From: Variovorax sp037204085
Lineage (GTDB): Bacteria > Pseudomonadota > Gammaproteobacteria > Burkholderiales > Burkholderiaceae_C
Direction of reading: 5' to 3'
Length of the DNA stretch: 64,000 bases
Assembly (NCBI RefSeq): GCF_037204085.1
Contig: NZ_JBBCBW010000026.1
Span: 10,813-74,812 of the forward strand
The position numbers were made by a program, and so were the translations under genes. The notes under the pieces were generated by a model. That model saw only the letters and a program-made list of their open reading frames with translations, had not been told where the DNA came from and did not search any database. Within the stretch, counting starts at the first letter, position 1. Each line of letters begins with the position of its first letter. This document shows positions 53,043 through 62,658 of the stretch, piece after piece.

Positions 53043-54038
53043 ATGGCGCCCAAGTCCCCGTTCTCTCTCACCGATCCGGACTCCGCGGCACTGGGCCTGC
53101 TGCGCCTTGCGCGCACTACCGCCTGCGAGCGCTTTCCGCAGAAACTGCTCGAACGGCTCGTCCGGCTGATGGGCGCCGACCATGGCGCCATCAACATCTG
53201 GCATCCGCGCAGCTTCGTGGCCTCGGTCGGCGTCGGCTACGACCTGTCTGGAATGAGCGCCGACTGGTACGCCATCGGCGGCGCCGAGCTCGACTTCACC
53301 ACCCCCGCCATGCACGCACAGCCCCTGCGGGCGGTGTGCGTCAATGACGACGACCCCCGCTGGAAGCAGAGCCATCCGTCGTGGCGCAGCTTCCAGGCGC
53401 GCTACGGCATTCACCATCAGCTGGGCGTGTCCATTCCGTTCGAAGGCAGCGAAACCTTCGCGCATTGCTACCTGAACCGCGGGGCCGCGTCGCCGCGCTA
53501 CGGCACGGCCGAGGTCGATGCGCTCACCGCGCTTGCGCCCGGCATCGGCGAGGCCTTGCTCATCAACCGCCTCTACGCCGGTGCGCACCAGGGCCTCGAA
53601 GACACCGGCAACGGAGATCAGCCGCTGGCCGTGACCGATAACGACGGCTGGATCCTCTTTCCCAATGGCGATTTCTGCCGCGCCTGGCCGCGGCTCGCCG
53701 CGATTGCAAAGGTGTCGGAACCCCGCCTGCCCAAGTCATGGCTGGAAGGCGAGCGCAGCGCAATCCGCAAGCTGCACGCGGCCGGATGGCAGTGCGAAGT
53801 CACGCCGGCACATGGCGGGCTGCGCGTGGCGCTGCGCCGCAACGCGCCAGGCACAGGCGCCATGCTCACGCCGCGGCAGACCGAAATAAGCCGCCTTTAT
53901 TGCGCCGGCTATTCAGGCAAGGACATTGCCACGCGCCTGTCCGTCTCGCCCGCCACCGTGCGCGTGCACCTGCGCGAAACCTATTCGAAGCTCGGCGTCA
54001 CGAGCCGCAGCGCACTGCGCAGCGCCCTGGGGCTTTGA
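53043..54038 (+). CDS. LuxR-family transcriptional regulator
   Basis: A 331-residue protein with a GAF-like sensory region (about 15-180) and a C-terminal LuxR helix-turn-helix (LTPRQTEISRLYCAGYSGKDIATRLSVSPATVRVHLRETYSKLGV, about 275-325). Start to start it is 131 bp from the divergent adhesin gene, which it may control. The shared region is GC-rich, with no obvious promoter. Signal unknown. Confidence 0.87.
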   Translation: MAPKSPFSLTDPDSAALGLLRLARTTACERFPQKLLERLVRLMGADHGAINIWHPRSFVASVGVGYDLSGMSADWYAIGGAELDFTTPAMHAQPLRAVCVNDDDPRWKQSHPSWRSFQARYGIHHQLGVSIPFEGSETFAHCYLNRGAASPRYGTAEVDALTALAPGIGEALLINRLYAGAHQGLEDTGNGDQPLAVTDNDGWILFPNGDFCRAWPRLAAIAKVSEPRLPKSWLEGERSAIRKLHAAGWQCEVTPAHGGLRVALRRNAPGTGAMLTPRQTEISRLYCAGYSGKDIATRLSVSPATVRVHLRETYSKLGVTSRSALRSALGL

Positions 54039-54086
54039 ACGCGCCCGGCGCCGGGCCCCGGCGCGCGCTGCGACAATCGGGGCCTC

Positions 54087-54932
54087 ATGAGTGCATACAT
54101 CCTGACCCTTTCCTGCCCGGACCGCGTGGGCATCGTGCATGCCGTTTCGGGCTTTCTGCTCGAGCGCGGCGGCAACATCGAGGAAGCCGCCCAGTACAAC
54201 GACCACGACACGGGCCTGTTCTTCATGCGCGTGCGCTTTGCCTGCAGCGACCACACCGAGGCAGCGCTGCGCGAACAGCTCGCCACCTTCGGCGCGGGCT
54301 TTGGCATGAACCTGCAGCTGCACGCCGCGGCCCAGCCGATGAAGACGGTGATCCTGGTCAGCAAGGAAGGCCACTGCCTGAACGACCTGCTGTTCCGCTG
54401 GAAGAGCGGGCTGCTCGCCATCGACGTGCGCGCCATCATCTCGAACCACCGCGACTTCTACCAGCTGGCCGCCAGCTACAACGTGCCGTTCCATCACATT
54501 CCCGTGACGGCCGCCACCAAGGCGCAGGGCGAGGCAAAGCAGCTTGAAATCATCGAGGCGGAAGGCGCCGAACTGGTGGTGCTCGCGCGCTACATGCAAA
54601 TCTTGAGCAACGACCTGTGCAACAGCCTGGCCGGTCGCGCGATCAACATCCACCATTCGTTCCTGCCTAGCTTCAAGGGCGCCAAGCCCTACTACCAGGC
54701 GCACGACCGCGGTGTGAAGCTGATCGGCGCCACCGCCCACTATGTGACGGCCGACCTCGACGAAGGCCCGATCATCGAGCAGGACGTGGCGCGCGCCGAC
54801 CACACCGATACGGTCGAAGACCTCACGGCCCGCGGACGCGACACCGAAAGCCAGGTGCTGGCCCGCGCGGTGAAGTGGCACAGCGAACACCGCGTGCTGC
54901 TGAACGGGCACCGCACGGTCGTATTCCGCTAG
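54087..54932 (+). CDS. purU: Formyltetrahydrofolate deformylase
   Basis: A 281-residue enzyme hydrolysing 10-formyl-THF to THF and formate, balancing one-carbon pools. N-terminal ACT domain (about 5-80; PDRVGIVHAVSGFL) and a formyltransferase domain with catalytic Asn187, His189 and Asp225 (NIHHSFLPSFKGAKPY; DLDEGPII). Length is standard. Monocistronic by position. Confidence 0.96.
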   Translation: MSAYILTLSCPDRVGIVHAVSGFLLERGGNIEEAAQYNDHDTGLFFMRVRFACSDHTEAALREQLATFGAGFGMNLQLHAAAQPMKTVILVSKEGHCLNDLLFRWKSGLLAIDVRAIISNHRDFYQLAASYNVPFHHIPVTAATKAQGEAKQLEIIEAEGAELVVLARYMQILSNDLCNSLAGRAINIHHSFLPSFKGAKPYYQAHDRGVKLIGATAHYVTADLDEGPIIEQDVARADHTDTVEDLTARGRDTESQVLARAVKWHSEHRVLLNGHRTVVFR

Positions 54933-54951
54933 CGGCGCCCCTGACCCTCAA

Positions 54952-55329
54952 TCAGTTGCGGTTGGGGTTGTTCGGACGACGGTCATGGCGGTTCGGCACG
55001 CCGTCGCCGTCACGGTCCCACTGGCCGCGGCGGTATTCCCAGCGGCCGTCGCGTTCGCGCCATTCAGGCGCGCGGTAGGCATAGCCAGGGCGCGCGCGCA
55101 CATACATGCCGCGAACCCACACATGGCGTCCACCTCGCCATTCGTAATGCCCCGGGGCCCACACGTAACCACGGCGCGGCGGCGGCGGGCGCTCGTAGCG
55201 CGGCGGCGGAGGCGGCACCTCGACGTAGACGCCGGGCTGCGCATGGGCGGCTGTCGGCACCATGAGCGCGCCTCCCGCGGAGAGCAGCGAAGCGGCACCG
55301 ATCGAAAGCGTGATTGCTAGTTTTTTCAT
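54952..55329 (-). CDS. Small exported Arg/Tyr/Trp-rich repeat protein
   Basis: A 125-residue protein with a signal peptide (cleaved after AHA, residue ~30) and a mature part rich in Pro, Arg, Tyr and Trp. Loose repeats of the YxWxPGHYEWRxxxHxWVxG type are present (YXWGXW-like family). Seen commonly in Burkholderiales; function unknown. A start 11 codons upstream (55362) is less likely because ATG 55329 (MKKLAITLS) begins the signal peptide. Confidence 0.75.
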   Translation of the reverse strand: MKKLAITLSIGAASLLSAGGALMVPTAAHAQPGVYVEVPPPPPRYERPPPPRRGYVWAPGHYEWRGGRHVWVRGMYVRARPGYAYRAPEWRERDGRWEYRRGQWDRDGDGVPNRHDRRPNNPNRN

Positions 55330-55449
55330 GGGTTGGCCCTCATGAGTTGTTGGAGCCTTCATGCTGCCGGGGCCATGTGAACCCTCTGTAAGCCCTACAC
55401 CGGAGTTTGTGTAAACGTGTATCGCAAAAAGTAGTGCTTTTGTTAGCGC

Positions 55450-56778
55450 TTACTCTTGCAATTCGCGAAGATCGACGGCCGCTGCCATGGCGGCATGGCC
55501 CGCTTTGTTGGGGTGCAGGTGGTCGCCGTTGTCGTACAGCGGGTTCAACGCCATCGGATCGGCCGGGTTGCGCAGCACCGCGTCGAAGTCGATCACCGCG
55601 TCGACATCGTGCCGGCTGCGGATCCAGCGGTTGACCTCGCTGCGCATCGCCTCAGAGGCGTCGCTCCAGTAGGGCGTGTTCTTGAACGGCGGCACGGTGC
55701 CGATCAGCACCTTCACGCCCTTGGCGCGCGCTTGCTTGATCAGCTGCTGCAAGCCTTCGGTGATGCGCTCAGCCGTCGGCACCTCATGCTCCGGCGTAGG
55801 CAGCCGCGCCATGCCGACCAGCACGCTGCGGCCGATGTCGTTGGTGCCCAGCAGCACGACGACATGCGTTACCCCTGTCTGCCCCAGCGCATCGCGCGCA
55901 AAGCGGGAGAGGCCGCTCGGGCCGATGCCGTCGGTCAGCAGGCGGTTGCCGCCAATGCCCGTATTGATGACCGACACCGGCTGGGTCGCCAAAGGGCTGT
56001 TGCGCAAACGCGTGGCAAGCAGATCGGGATACGCGCCCTCGCCCGCTTCGCCGCCGCCCGCGGTGATGGAGTCTCCGAAAGCGACCACCACGCGCACCGG
56101 CTGTGTGGCCATGACATCGAGACCGGTCACGATGTGATTGAGCGGCAGCGGCGCGGCCCCTTGCAACTTGGGCGTGCCAACGGCATTGCCAGCCACCACC
56201 CAGCTCGTGTCGGACACCTGCGTGTGAACGGTCGCGTAAGGCACGGGGCGATCGAAGAAGGCGCTCACCGCAACGGCCTGTCCAGCTTCGACTTTCAGGT
56301 CCGCACCGTCGCTCCATACATCTGCACCCGGCGCAATGACCACGCTGTTGCGGCCGCCGAAGCGCAGCATGCGCAGCGTCGCCGGCGACACCGCGTCTGC
56401 CCCGGTGTTGAGCCCTACGCTCGCGGCCGCGATGCGCAGCGGAGCCTTGCCGAATCTGTTGGAGAAGCGGATGCGGATGCGCTCGCCTCCCAGCGCGGTC
56501 TCGAACTGCTGGCGCAGTGTCTGCCCGCGGAACACGTCGCCGCCGGGCTTGGGCGCCGCAGCCTTGGTGAGAGGATTCGCACTCAGCTCACGAAAATCCA
56601 CCGGTGCAACGGCCCAGCTGGTCACCCAATGCGCCTCTACCGGCTGCTTCGGCCTTTCATCCGGCTGAACAGCCTGCACGGCAACAGCAGCGGCCAGCAG
56701 CAACAGCCCGACGGCGGCAACTCCATGCCGCAAAACACCTTGGCAAAGAACGGAAAGCCAATGGGAACCCAGTTTCAT
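55450..56778 (-). CDS. SGNH/GDSL-family exported hydrolase
   Basis: A 442-residue protein with an N-terminal hydrophobic signal (about 16-36) and all SGNH blocks: GDSITAGGG (catalytic Ser), TGIGGNR (Gly), VLLGTNDIG (Asn) and DHLHPNKAGH (Asp/His pair). The segment before the catalytic domain (about 45-210) is a beta-rich extension seen in larger SGNH esterases acting on polysaccharide acetyl groups or other esters. Substrate unknown. A 120-bp gap separates it from the small exported protein gene; nothing else lies there. Confidence 0.9.
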   Translation of the reverse strand: MKLGSHWLSVLCQGVLRHGVAAVGLLLLAAAVAVQAVQPDERPKQPVEAHWVTSWAVAPVDFRELSANPLTKAAAPKPGGDVFRGQTLRQQFETALGGERIRIRFSNRFGKAPLRIAAASVGLNTGADAVSPATLRMLRFGGRNSVVIAPGADVWSDGADLKVEAGQAVAVSAFFDRPVPYATVHTQVSDTSWVVAGNAVGTPKLQGAAPLPLNHIVTGLDVMATQPVRVVVAFGDSITAGGGEAGEGAYPDLLATRLRNSPLATQPVSVINTGIGGNRLLTDGIGPSGLSRFARDALGQTGVTHVVVLLGTNDIGRSVLVGMARLPTPEHEVPTAERITEGLQQLIKQARAKGVKVLIGTVPPFKNTPYWSDASEAMRSEVNRWIRSRHDVDAVIDFDAVLRNPADPMALNPLYDNGDHLHPNKAGHAAMAAAVDLRELQE

Positions 56779-56843
56779 GCGCGCAAAGCGACCCAGTTTA
56801 CGGAGCCTCCTTGCCCTCTCGTGTGACGAGGTCTAGTGCATCG

Positions 56844-59800
56844 TTACCAAGTGTCTACATAAGGCAAGGCAGCTTCGACCGACCGGCCGGCCGATGCAAG
56901 TCCACGCACCAGCCAGGTGCGCGTTTCGGCAGGATCGATGACCGCGTCGATCTCCAGCGTTTGCGCCATGTGAATCGCTTCGCCGTTGGCGTACTGCTGC
57001 GCCACGAGCTTCTTGAACAGCGCATCGCGCGTGGCACCTTCAGGCTCCGCAGCAAGCTCCTTGCGATAGCCCAGCCGCACCGCACCTTCGAGCCCCATGG
57101 CGCCGAACTCGCCCGTGGGCCAGGCCACCGTGAACACCGGGGCGTCGAAGCCGCCGGCCGTCATGGCCTGCGCGCCCAGGCCATAGCCCTTGCGAAGCAC
57201 CACCGCAAAGAAAGGCACTCGCAGGTGCGAAGCCACCATGAACATGCGGCACACATGCCGCACCTGGGCCTGCGCCTCGATCTCCGGCCCGACCATGAAG
57301 CCTGGCGTATCGCACAGCGAGACGATCGGCAACCCGTGCGCATTGCACAGCTGCATGAAGCGCGCGGACTTGTCGGCGGCCTCCACATCGATGGCGCCGC
57401 CCAGGTGATGCGGGTTGTTGGCCATCAAGCCCACGGGCTTGCCCTCGATGCGCGCCAGCGCAGTGACAATGCCCGCGCCGAAGCCGGCGCGCAGCTCGAG
57501 CAGCGAGCCGGTGTCGGCCACGCCGCGCATTGCGGCGCGCACGTCGTACACGCGCAGCCGGTTCTCGGGCACCACGTGGCGCAGCGCGCGCGGGTCGGCG
57601 CAATGCCAGTCCGTCACGGGGCCCTGGAAGTACGAGAGGTATTGCTTTGCCGCGGCCACCGCGGCAGCTTCGTCGTCGACCAGGATGTCGATCACGCCGT
57701 TGCGCGACTGCACGCTGCTCGGGCCGATCTGTTCCGGCGCAAAGCTGCCGAGCCCGCCGCCCTCGATCATTGCGGGGCCGCTCATGCCAATGTTGCTTGC
57801 CTTGGTGGCAATGATCACGTCGGCGCAACCCAGCAGCGCCGCATTGCCCGCAAAGCAGCGGCCATGCACGATGCCCACCACCGGCACCTTGCCCGACAAC
57901 GCCGCAAACTGGCTGAAGGTGTGGTTGTTGAGGCCCGCGACGATCGGCATGTCGGTATCACCCGGCCGTCCACCGCCGCCCTCGGCGAACAGCACCACCG
58001 GCAGCTTCAGCTGGTGCGCCACTGCCAGCAGCCGGTCGGTCTTGTGATGGTTGCGCATGCCTTGAGTGCCGGCCAGCACCGTGTAGTCGTAGGCCAGCAC
58101 GGCGCAGCGCGAAGCCTCCGGCCCGAACAGCTTGGCGTTGATGCTGCCAAGGCCCGTCACCATGCCGTCTGCCGGTGTGTTGGCAATCAGGTCTTCGAGC
58201 GTGCGCCGCCGCGTTTGCGCGGCAATGGCAAGCGCGCCGTATTCAATGAAGTTGCCCGGGTCCGATGCGGTGTCGCACAGGTCGGCAATGTTCTCGCGCG
58301 CGGTGCGCCCGCCCTGCGAATGCCGCTTTGCCACCGCCGCCTCGCGATTGATGTCGAGCGTGTAGGCATGACGGTCGATCACCTTCTGCAGATCGGGGCG
58401 GATCGCATCGAGGTCGTGCCCGGCGTGTGCCTCGGCTTCGACAGCCTGCGCATCGACGGGCTCCAGCCGCATCAGCGACTGACCCTCGACCAGGTAGTCG
58501 CCGGGTTGAGCAAGCAGCGCGATTACCCTGCCCGCAGCGGGCGCATGCAGCAGGTGCTCCATCTTCATGGCTTCGAGCACGCCGAGCTGCGCACCCGCGG
58601 GCAGCACATCGCCCAGCGCGACTTCGAACTGCACCAGCTTCGCGGGCATGGGGGCCCTGACCGTCAGGCCGTCTTCGTCATCCGAAGAACTTGCCGGCGC
58701 CGTGTTCCCGGCTTCGGAAGCGGATGCGTTCTTTCTCGGACTCTTCTTCTCGAACGCAACCGCCGAGGCGAGCAGGTCGCCAAGGTGCGCTTCCACGAAG
58801 CGGGTGTGCACCGCTTGGCTGGCGAACTCGGGCCGTGCCGCAATGGCGCGCAGCAATGCAAGGTTGGTGGCAATGCCATCGATATGGCATTCGTCCAGCG
58901 CGCGAAGCGACCGGCGCAACGCATCGGCGAAGTGCGGCGACGGCGAATGCACGATCAGCTTGGCAAGCAGCGTGTCGTAGTGCGGCGATGGGGCAAGGCC
59001 TGCGAAGCCGTGCGTGTCGATGCGCACGCCCGGCCCGGCCGGCAGGTCGAATCGCGCAAGCGTGCCGCCGGATGGCCGAGCGTTGCCGTGCGCATCGAGC
59101 GTCTCCGCATTGATGCGCCATTGCACCGCAAAGCCGCGCTGCGGCGCGGTGCGGTCCGCATCAATGCCCAACGCGTTCAGCGGCTGGCCCGCGGCCACCG
59201 CGATCTGCAGCTGCACCAGGTCGAGCCCGCTCACGGCCTCGGTCACCGTGTGCTCCACCTGCAGCCGGGGGTTGGCTTCGATGAAGACGAAGGGCAACGT
59301 GGCCGATTCGGTATCGACCAGAAACTCGAAGGTACCCAGGCTGCGGTAGTTCACAGCCTTGGCCATGCGCAGCGCCGCATGCGTGACCTGCGCGCGCAGC
59401 GAATCGGGCAACGAAGGGCTGGGCGCAATCTCCACCAGCTTCTGGAAGCGCCGCTGCAAGGTGCACTCGCGCTCACCGAGACTTGCCACCGCCTGCCCGT
59501 CGCCCAGCACCTGCACTTCGATGTGCCGTGCATTGCGCATCAGGCGCTCCACATACACGCCCTCCACGCCGAATGCGGCCTTGGCCTCGGACATGCAGCG
59601 CGCATGCGCCTCGGGCAATTCTTCGGCATGGAGCACGGCGCGCATGCCGCGACCGCCGCCGCCGCCGATGGCCTTGATCATCACGCCCGCACCTTGCGCC
59701 TGCTGCTCGGCAAAGAAAGCCTGCGCTTGCGCGAGCGTGACCGCACCGGCGCTGCCCGGCATCACGGGCACGTCGCACTCCGCGGCAAGCGTGCGTGCAC

Positions 59801-60149
59801 GCGCCTTGTCGCCGAACAGCGCCAGCTGCTCGGGCGTCGGTCCGATGAAGACCAGCCCTGCCTCCGCGCAGGCTTGGGCGAAGTCGGCGCGCTCGCTCAG
59901 AAAGCCGTACCCGGGGTGCACCGCATCGCAGCCCTGCGCGCGCGCAACAGCGACCAGCGCGCCGATGTCGAGGTATGCCGACGGCCCTGTTGCGTCGAGC
60001 GCAACCGCGGCATCGGCCAGCTGCACGTGCAGCGCCGATGCATCGTCGCGCGCATGCACCGCCACGCTGGCAATGCCCAGGTCGCGCAATGCGCGCACCA
60101 GGCGCACGGCAATCTCGCCGCGGTTGGCAATCAGTATCTTGGAGAACAA
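56844..60149 (-). CDS. Single-chain biotin-dependent acyl-CoA carboxylase
   Basis: An 1,101-residue fusion of all three catalytic parts. Biotin carboxylase: about 1-445 (SKILIANRGEIAVRLVRAL; ATP-grasp GGGGGRGMR; EANPRLQVEHTVTE). Biotin carrier domain: about 490-570, biotin lysine Lys529 in EAMKMEH. Carboxyltransferase: about 600-1101 (HHKTDRLLAVAHQ; VLFAEGGGGRPGD; GGAIDVEAADKSARFMQLC). Most bacteria split these over two or more subunits. Start is TTG 60149, seven bases after AAAGG; no ATG fits. Only 11 bp separate it from the upstream acyl-CoA ligase stop, so the ligase product is probably its substrate. The particular acyl-CoA is unknown. Confidence 0.9.
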   Translation of the reverse strand: MFSKILIANRGEIAVRLVRALRDLGIASVAVHARDDASALHVQLADAAVALDATGPSAYLDIGALVAVARAQGCDAVHPGYGFLSERADFAQACAEAGLVFIGPTPEQLALFGDKARARTLAAECDVPVMPGSAGAVTLAQAQAFFAEQQAQGAGVMIKAIGGGGGRGMRAVLHAEELPEAHARCMSEAKAAFGVEGVYVERLMRNARHIEVQVLGDGQAVASLGERECTLQRRFQKLVEIAPSPSLPDSLRAQVTHAALRMAKAVNYRSLGTFEFLVDTESATLPFVFIEANPRLQVEHTVTEAVSGLDLVQLQIAVAAGQPLNALGIDADRTAPQRGFAVQWRINAETLDAHGNARPSGGTLARFDLPAGPGVRIDTHGFAGLAPSPHYDTLLAKLIVHSPSPHFADALRRSLRALDECHIDGIATNLALLRAIAARPEFASQAVHTRFVEAHLGDLLASAVAFEKKSPRKNASASEAGNTAPASSSDDEDGLTVRAPMPAKLVQFEVALGDVLPAGAQLGVLEAMKMEHLLHAPAAGRVIALLAQPGDYLVEGQSLMRLEPVDAQAVEAEAHAGHDLDAIRPDLQKVIDRHAYTLDINREAAVAKRHSQGGRTARENIADLCDTASDPGNFIEYGALAIAAQTRRRTLEDLIANTPADGMVTGLGSINAKLFGPEASRCAVLAYDYTVLAGTQGMRNHHKTDRLLAVAHQLKLPVVLFAEGGGGRPGDTDMPIVAGLNNHTFSQFAALSGKVPVVGIVHGRCFAGNAALLGCADVIIATKASNIGMSGPAMIEGGGLGSFAPEQIGPSSVQSRNGVIDILVDDEAAAVAAAKQYLSYFQGPVTDWHCADPRALRHVVPENRLRVYDVRAAMRGVADTGSLLELRAGFGAGIVTALARIEGKPVGLMANNPHHLGGAIDVEAADKSARFMQLCNAHGLPIVSLCDTPGFMVGPEIEAQAQVRHVCRMFMVASHLRVPFFAVVLRKGYGLGAQAMTAGGFDAPVFTVAWPTGEFGAMGLEGAVRLGYRKELAAEPEGATRDALFKKLVAQQYANGEAIHMAQTLEIDAVIDPAETRTWLVRGLASAGRSVEAALPYVDTW

Positions 60150-60160
60150 GAGAGAACCTT

Positions 60161-61801
60161 TCAGGCTTTGTCTTTCAGCAGGCGCCGAAGGACCTTGCCG
60201 GCACCCGTGGTCGGCAACGCGTCGATGAAGCTCACGGCGCGCGGCGCCTTGTAGCTCGCCATGTTGTCGCGCGACCAGGCAATGAGCGCATCTGCTTCGA
60301 GCACAGCGCCGGGCTTGCGCACGATGAAGGCCTTGACCACCTCGCCCTTCTCCGCGTCCGGCTGGGCGATGACCGCGGCCTGTGCCACGGCGGGGTGCTT
60401 GATGAGGATGGTCTCTACCTCTTCGGGGAACACGCTGTAGCCCGAGACCTTGATCATTTCCTTGAAGCGGCCGATGAAGGTGAGGTACCCGTCCGCGTCG
60501 AGCTTGCCCATGTCGCCGGTGTGCACCCATTTGCCGCGCAGCGTGGCCGCGGTGGCCTCGGGCTTGTTCCAGTAGCCCTTGAAGCAGCCGGGGCTGGTCA
60601 GCACGATCTCTCCGACCTTGCCCGTGGGCAGGTCGGCTTGCGTGTCGGGGTCGACGATGCGAATGGTCACGCCGGGCACCGCAATGCCCTGCGTGCCCCA
60701 TCGGGGTGAGTGGTGTGGCGTGTAGGTGTCGCAGGTGTGCGTTTCGCTGAGCCCGTAGGCGGCCTCGAACGATGTGCAGTTGGGCGCATGCGAGCGCCAC
60801 TGCGCCGCCAGCGGCTCGGTAAAGGTAATGCCGAAGCTGGTGACCGGATTGCGCTTCAGGCTCGACAGGTCAAAGCTTGCGATGTCGGGCACCTGCATGC
60901 AGGCCACGTTCATCGGCGCAATGCTGTACCACCAACTCACCTTGTAGCGGGCAATCGCCTGCAGCACGGCGTGGGAGTCGAAGCGATGCAGCAGCACCGA
61001 TGAGGCGCCGCTGAGCACTGGCACGTTCACGCCCATCAGCATGCCGGCGATGTGATAGAGCGGCGCAATGGAAAGCAGCACGTCGCCGCTGCCCACGCCA
61101 TTGCAATCGGTGGCGGCTCGCGTCTTGAAGAGCGCGTTGCCGTAAGTGAGCATCGCACCCTTCGGCAAGCCGGTGGTGCCCGAGGTGTAGGTCATGAGCG
61201 CCACGTCGTCCAGGCCGATGTTCACGGGCTGCGGTGCGGCGCCGCTTCGCATGGCGGAGAGAAAGTCTTCGCAGCCTTCAGGCACGCTGCGAGCGGAACC
61301 GCGCTCGGCAAGCAACTCGGCGGGCAGGTCGAGCGTGGGCTCGGTAGGGAGCAAGTCGGCGTAGTGCACCACGAACACATGTTCGAGCGCACTCTCCGGT
61401 TGCACCTTGCGCACCACCGGTAAGAGCGGCGCGGCGGCGACGATCACGCGCGCCTTGAGGTCGTTGACCAGATACCCCAGCTCGTGCTCCTTGTTGAGCG
61501 GGCTGCTGGGGCAGACGATGGCGCCGATCTTCTGGATGCCGAAGTGCGCCACCAGGTACTGCGGGCAGTTGTTGAGAAAGAGCACCACCGGCTCGCCCTT
61601 TTTCACGCCGATGGCTTGCAGCCGCGCTGCGAAGGCGTCGCTCGCAAGGTCGAGTTGCGCCCATGTCATCGCATGGCCGTACCAGACGCATGCCGCGCTG
61701 TCGCCGCGCTCGCGCGCATGGGTGCGCAGGTACTCGTGCAGGGGCTGCTGCGGACGGGGTGGAAGCTCGCTCAACACGCGAGCCGTTGCGGTTGTCTCCA
61801 T
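60161..61801 (-). CDS. AMP-forming acyl-CoA synthetase
   Basis: A 546-residue adenylate-forming ligase: ATP motif YTSGTTGLPKGAM, later motif YGLSETHTCDTY, C-terminal GDMGKLDADGYLTFIGRFKEMIKVSGYSV and the catalytic lysine near GAGKVLRRLL. It is first in the ligase-carboxylase operon and would produce the acyl-CoA that the carboxylase acts on. Divergent from a TetR regulator; 86 bp lie between starts. Confidence 0.92.
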   Translation of the reverse strand: METTATARVLSELPPRPQQPLHEYLRTHARERGDSAACVWYGHAMTWAQLDLASDAFAARLQAIGVKKGEPVVLFLNNCPQYLVAHFGIQKIGAIVCPSSPLNKEHELGYLVNDLKARVIVAAAPLLPVVRKVQPESALEHVFVVHYADLLPTEPTLDLPAELLAERGSARSVPEGCEDFLSAMRSGAAPQPVNIGLDDVALMTYTSGTTGLPKGAMLTYGNALFKTRAATDCNGVGSGDVLLSIAPLYHIAGMLMGVNVPVLSGASSVLLHRFDSHAVLQAIARYKVSWWYSIAPMNVACMQVPDIASFDLSSLKRNPVTSFGITFTEPLAAQWRSHAPNCTSFEAAYGLSETHTCDTYTPHHSPRWGTQGIAVPGVTIRIVDPDTQADLPTGKVGEIVLTSPGCFKGYWNKPEATAATLRGKWVHTGDMGKLDADGYLTFIGRFKEMIKVSGYSVFPEEVETILIKHPAVAQAAVIAQPDAEKGEVVKAFIVRKPGAVLEADALIAWSRDNMASYKAPRAVSFIDALPTTGAGKVLRRLLKDKA

Positions 61802-61887
61802 GGCGTCACTTTCTCAGGGTTATCGATAGCCGCCTGCACGGGGCCGGCGCTTGCCAATGAGTGCATGGTGCACCAACAATCCTACCC

Positions 61888-62592
61888 ATGGGTATAACTT
61901 CGGCGACACGGCACAAACCCTCTGGCAGTGCCGATGCGTCTGCATCCGCCACGGCACAGCCGCACCTGCCCCAGGGCACCGGGCGCCAACGCGCGGCCAC
62001 GCAAGGCACCGATCTTCAGCGCGAGCGCATCCTGCAGGCGGCCGCGCAGCTCTTTGCGGCGCAGGGCTATGCCAACACCACCATGGCGCAGATCGTTCGC
62101 GCGCTGGGTGTGACCAAGCCTTTTGTGTACTACTACTTTCGCGACAAGCAGGAGATCTTCGAAACGCTTTCCTGGCGGCCTGCGGTCGACTGCTTCACCG
62201 CGCTCGACTTTGCGGCCAGCGATCCGCGGCGAGCGAGCGAAAAAGTGATCGAAGGCATCGAGCGGCTGATTCGCGCGACCGTTTCGCACCACCCCTGCGC
62301 GTTTTTTGCGTACCGCGAGCCGCAGGTGTACCGGCCCGAATACATCGCCGCTCAGAAAAAGCTAGCGCACCACTTCTACGACCTGCTGTGCCCGCTGCTC
62401 GAAGAAGCGCGGCGCGATGGCGACCTGGACTTCACCGAAACCAAGATCACCGCGCTGGCCGCCTGCAGCCTGCCGGGTTTCCTCTACAGCTGGTACCGGC
62501 CCGACGGCCGCCTTTCGGCCGACGAAGTGGTCGCCGAACTCACGAAGCTGGCAAGCCGCGTGATCGGCCTTCGCGCCAAAGAAGCGCATTGA
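61888..62592 (+). CDS. TetR/AcrR-family transcriptional regulator
   Basis: About 234 residues. After a low-complexity Ala/Ser/Thr N-terminus, the TetR helix-turn-helix is at about 42-88 (RERILQAAAQLFAAQGYANTTMAQIVRALGVTKPFVYYYF); the rest is a helical ligand domain. ATG 61888 was chosen; GTG 61861 is an alternative adding nine residues. Divergent from the ligase-carboxylase operon and upstream of a LivK-like gene, so it probably represses both, with an acid or acyl-CoA as ligand. Confidence 0.88.
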   Translation: MGITSATRHKPSGSADASASATAQPHLPQGTGRQRAATQGTDLQRERILQAAAQLFAAQGYANTTMAQIVRALGVTKPFVYYYFRDKQEIFETLSWRPAVDCFTALDFAASDPRRASEKVIEGIERLIRATVSHHPCAFFAYREPQVYRPEYIAAQKKLAHHFYDLLCPLLEEARRDGDLDFTETKITALAACSLPGFLYSWYRPDGRLSADEVVAELTKLASRVIGLRAKEAH

Positions 62593-62658
62593 AGCGAAAG
62601 GCGCGCACTGCGCCCTCCGCGGAAGTTTCTTTTCAAACAACATCGGAGACAGACTGAC

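Noticed and set aside
56604..60254. A 1,216-codon plus-strand open frame opposite the carboxylase gene
   Set aside because: Shadow of the biotin carboxylase fusion; no domain or motif and a His/Arg/Gln-rich composition.
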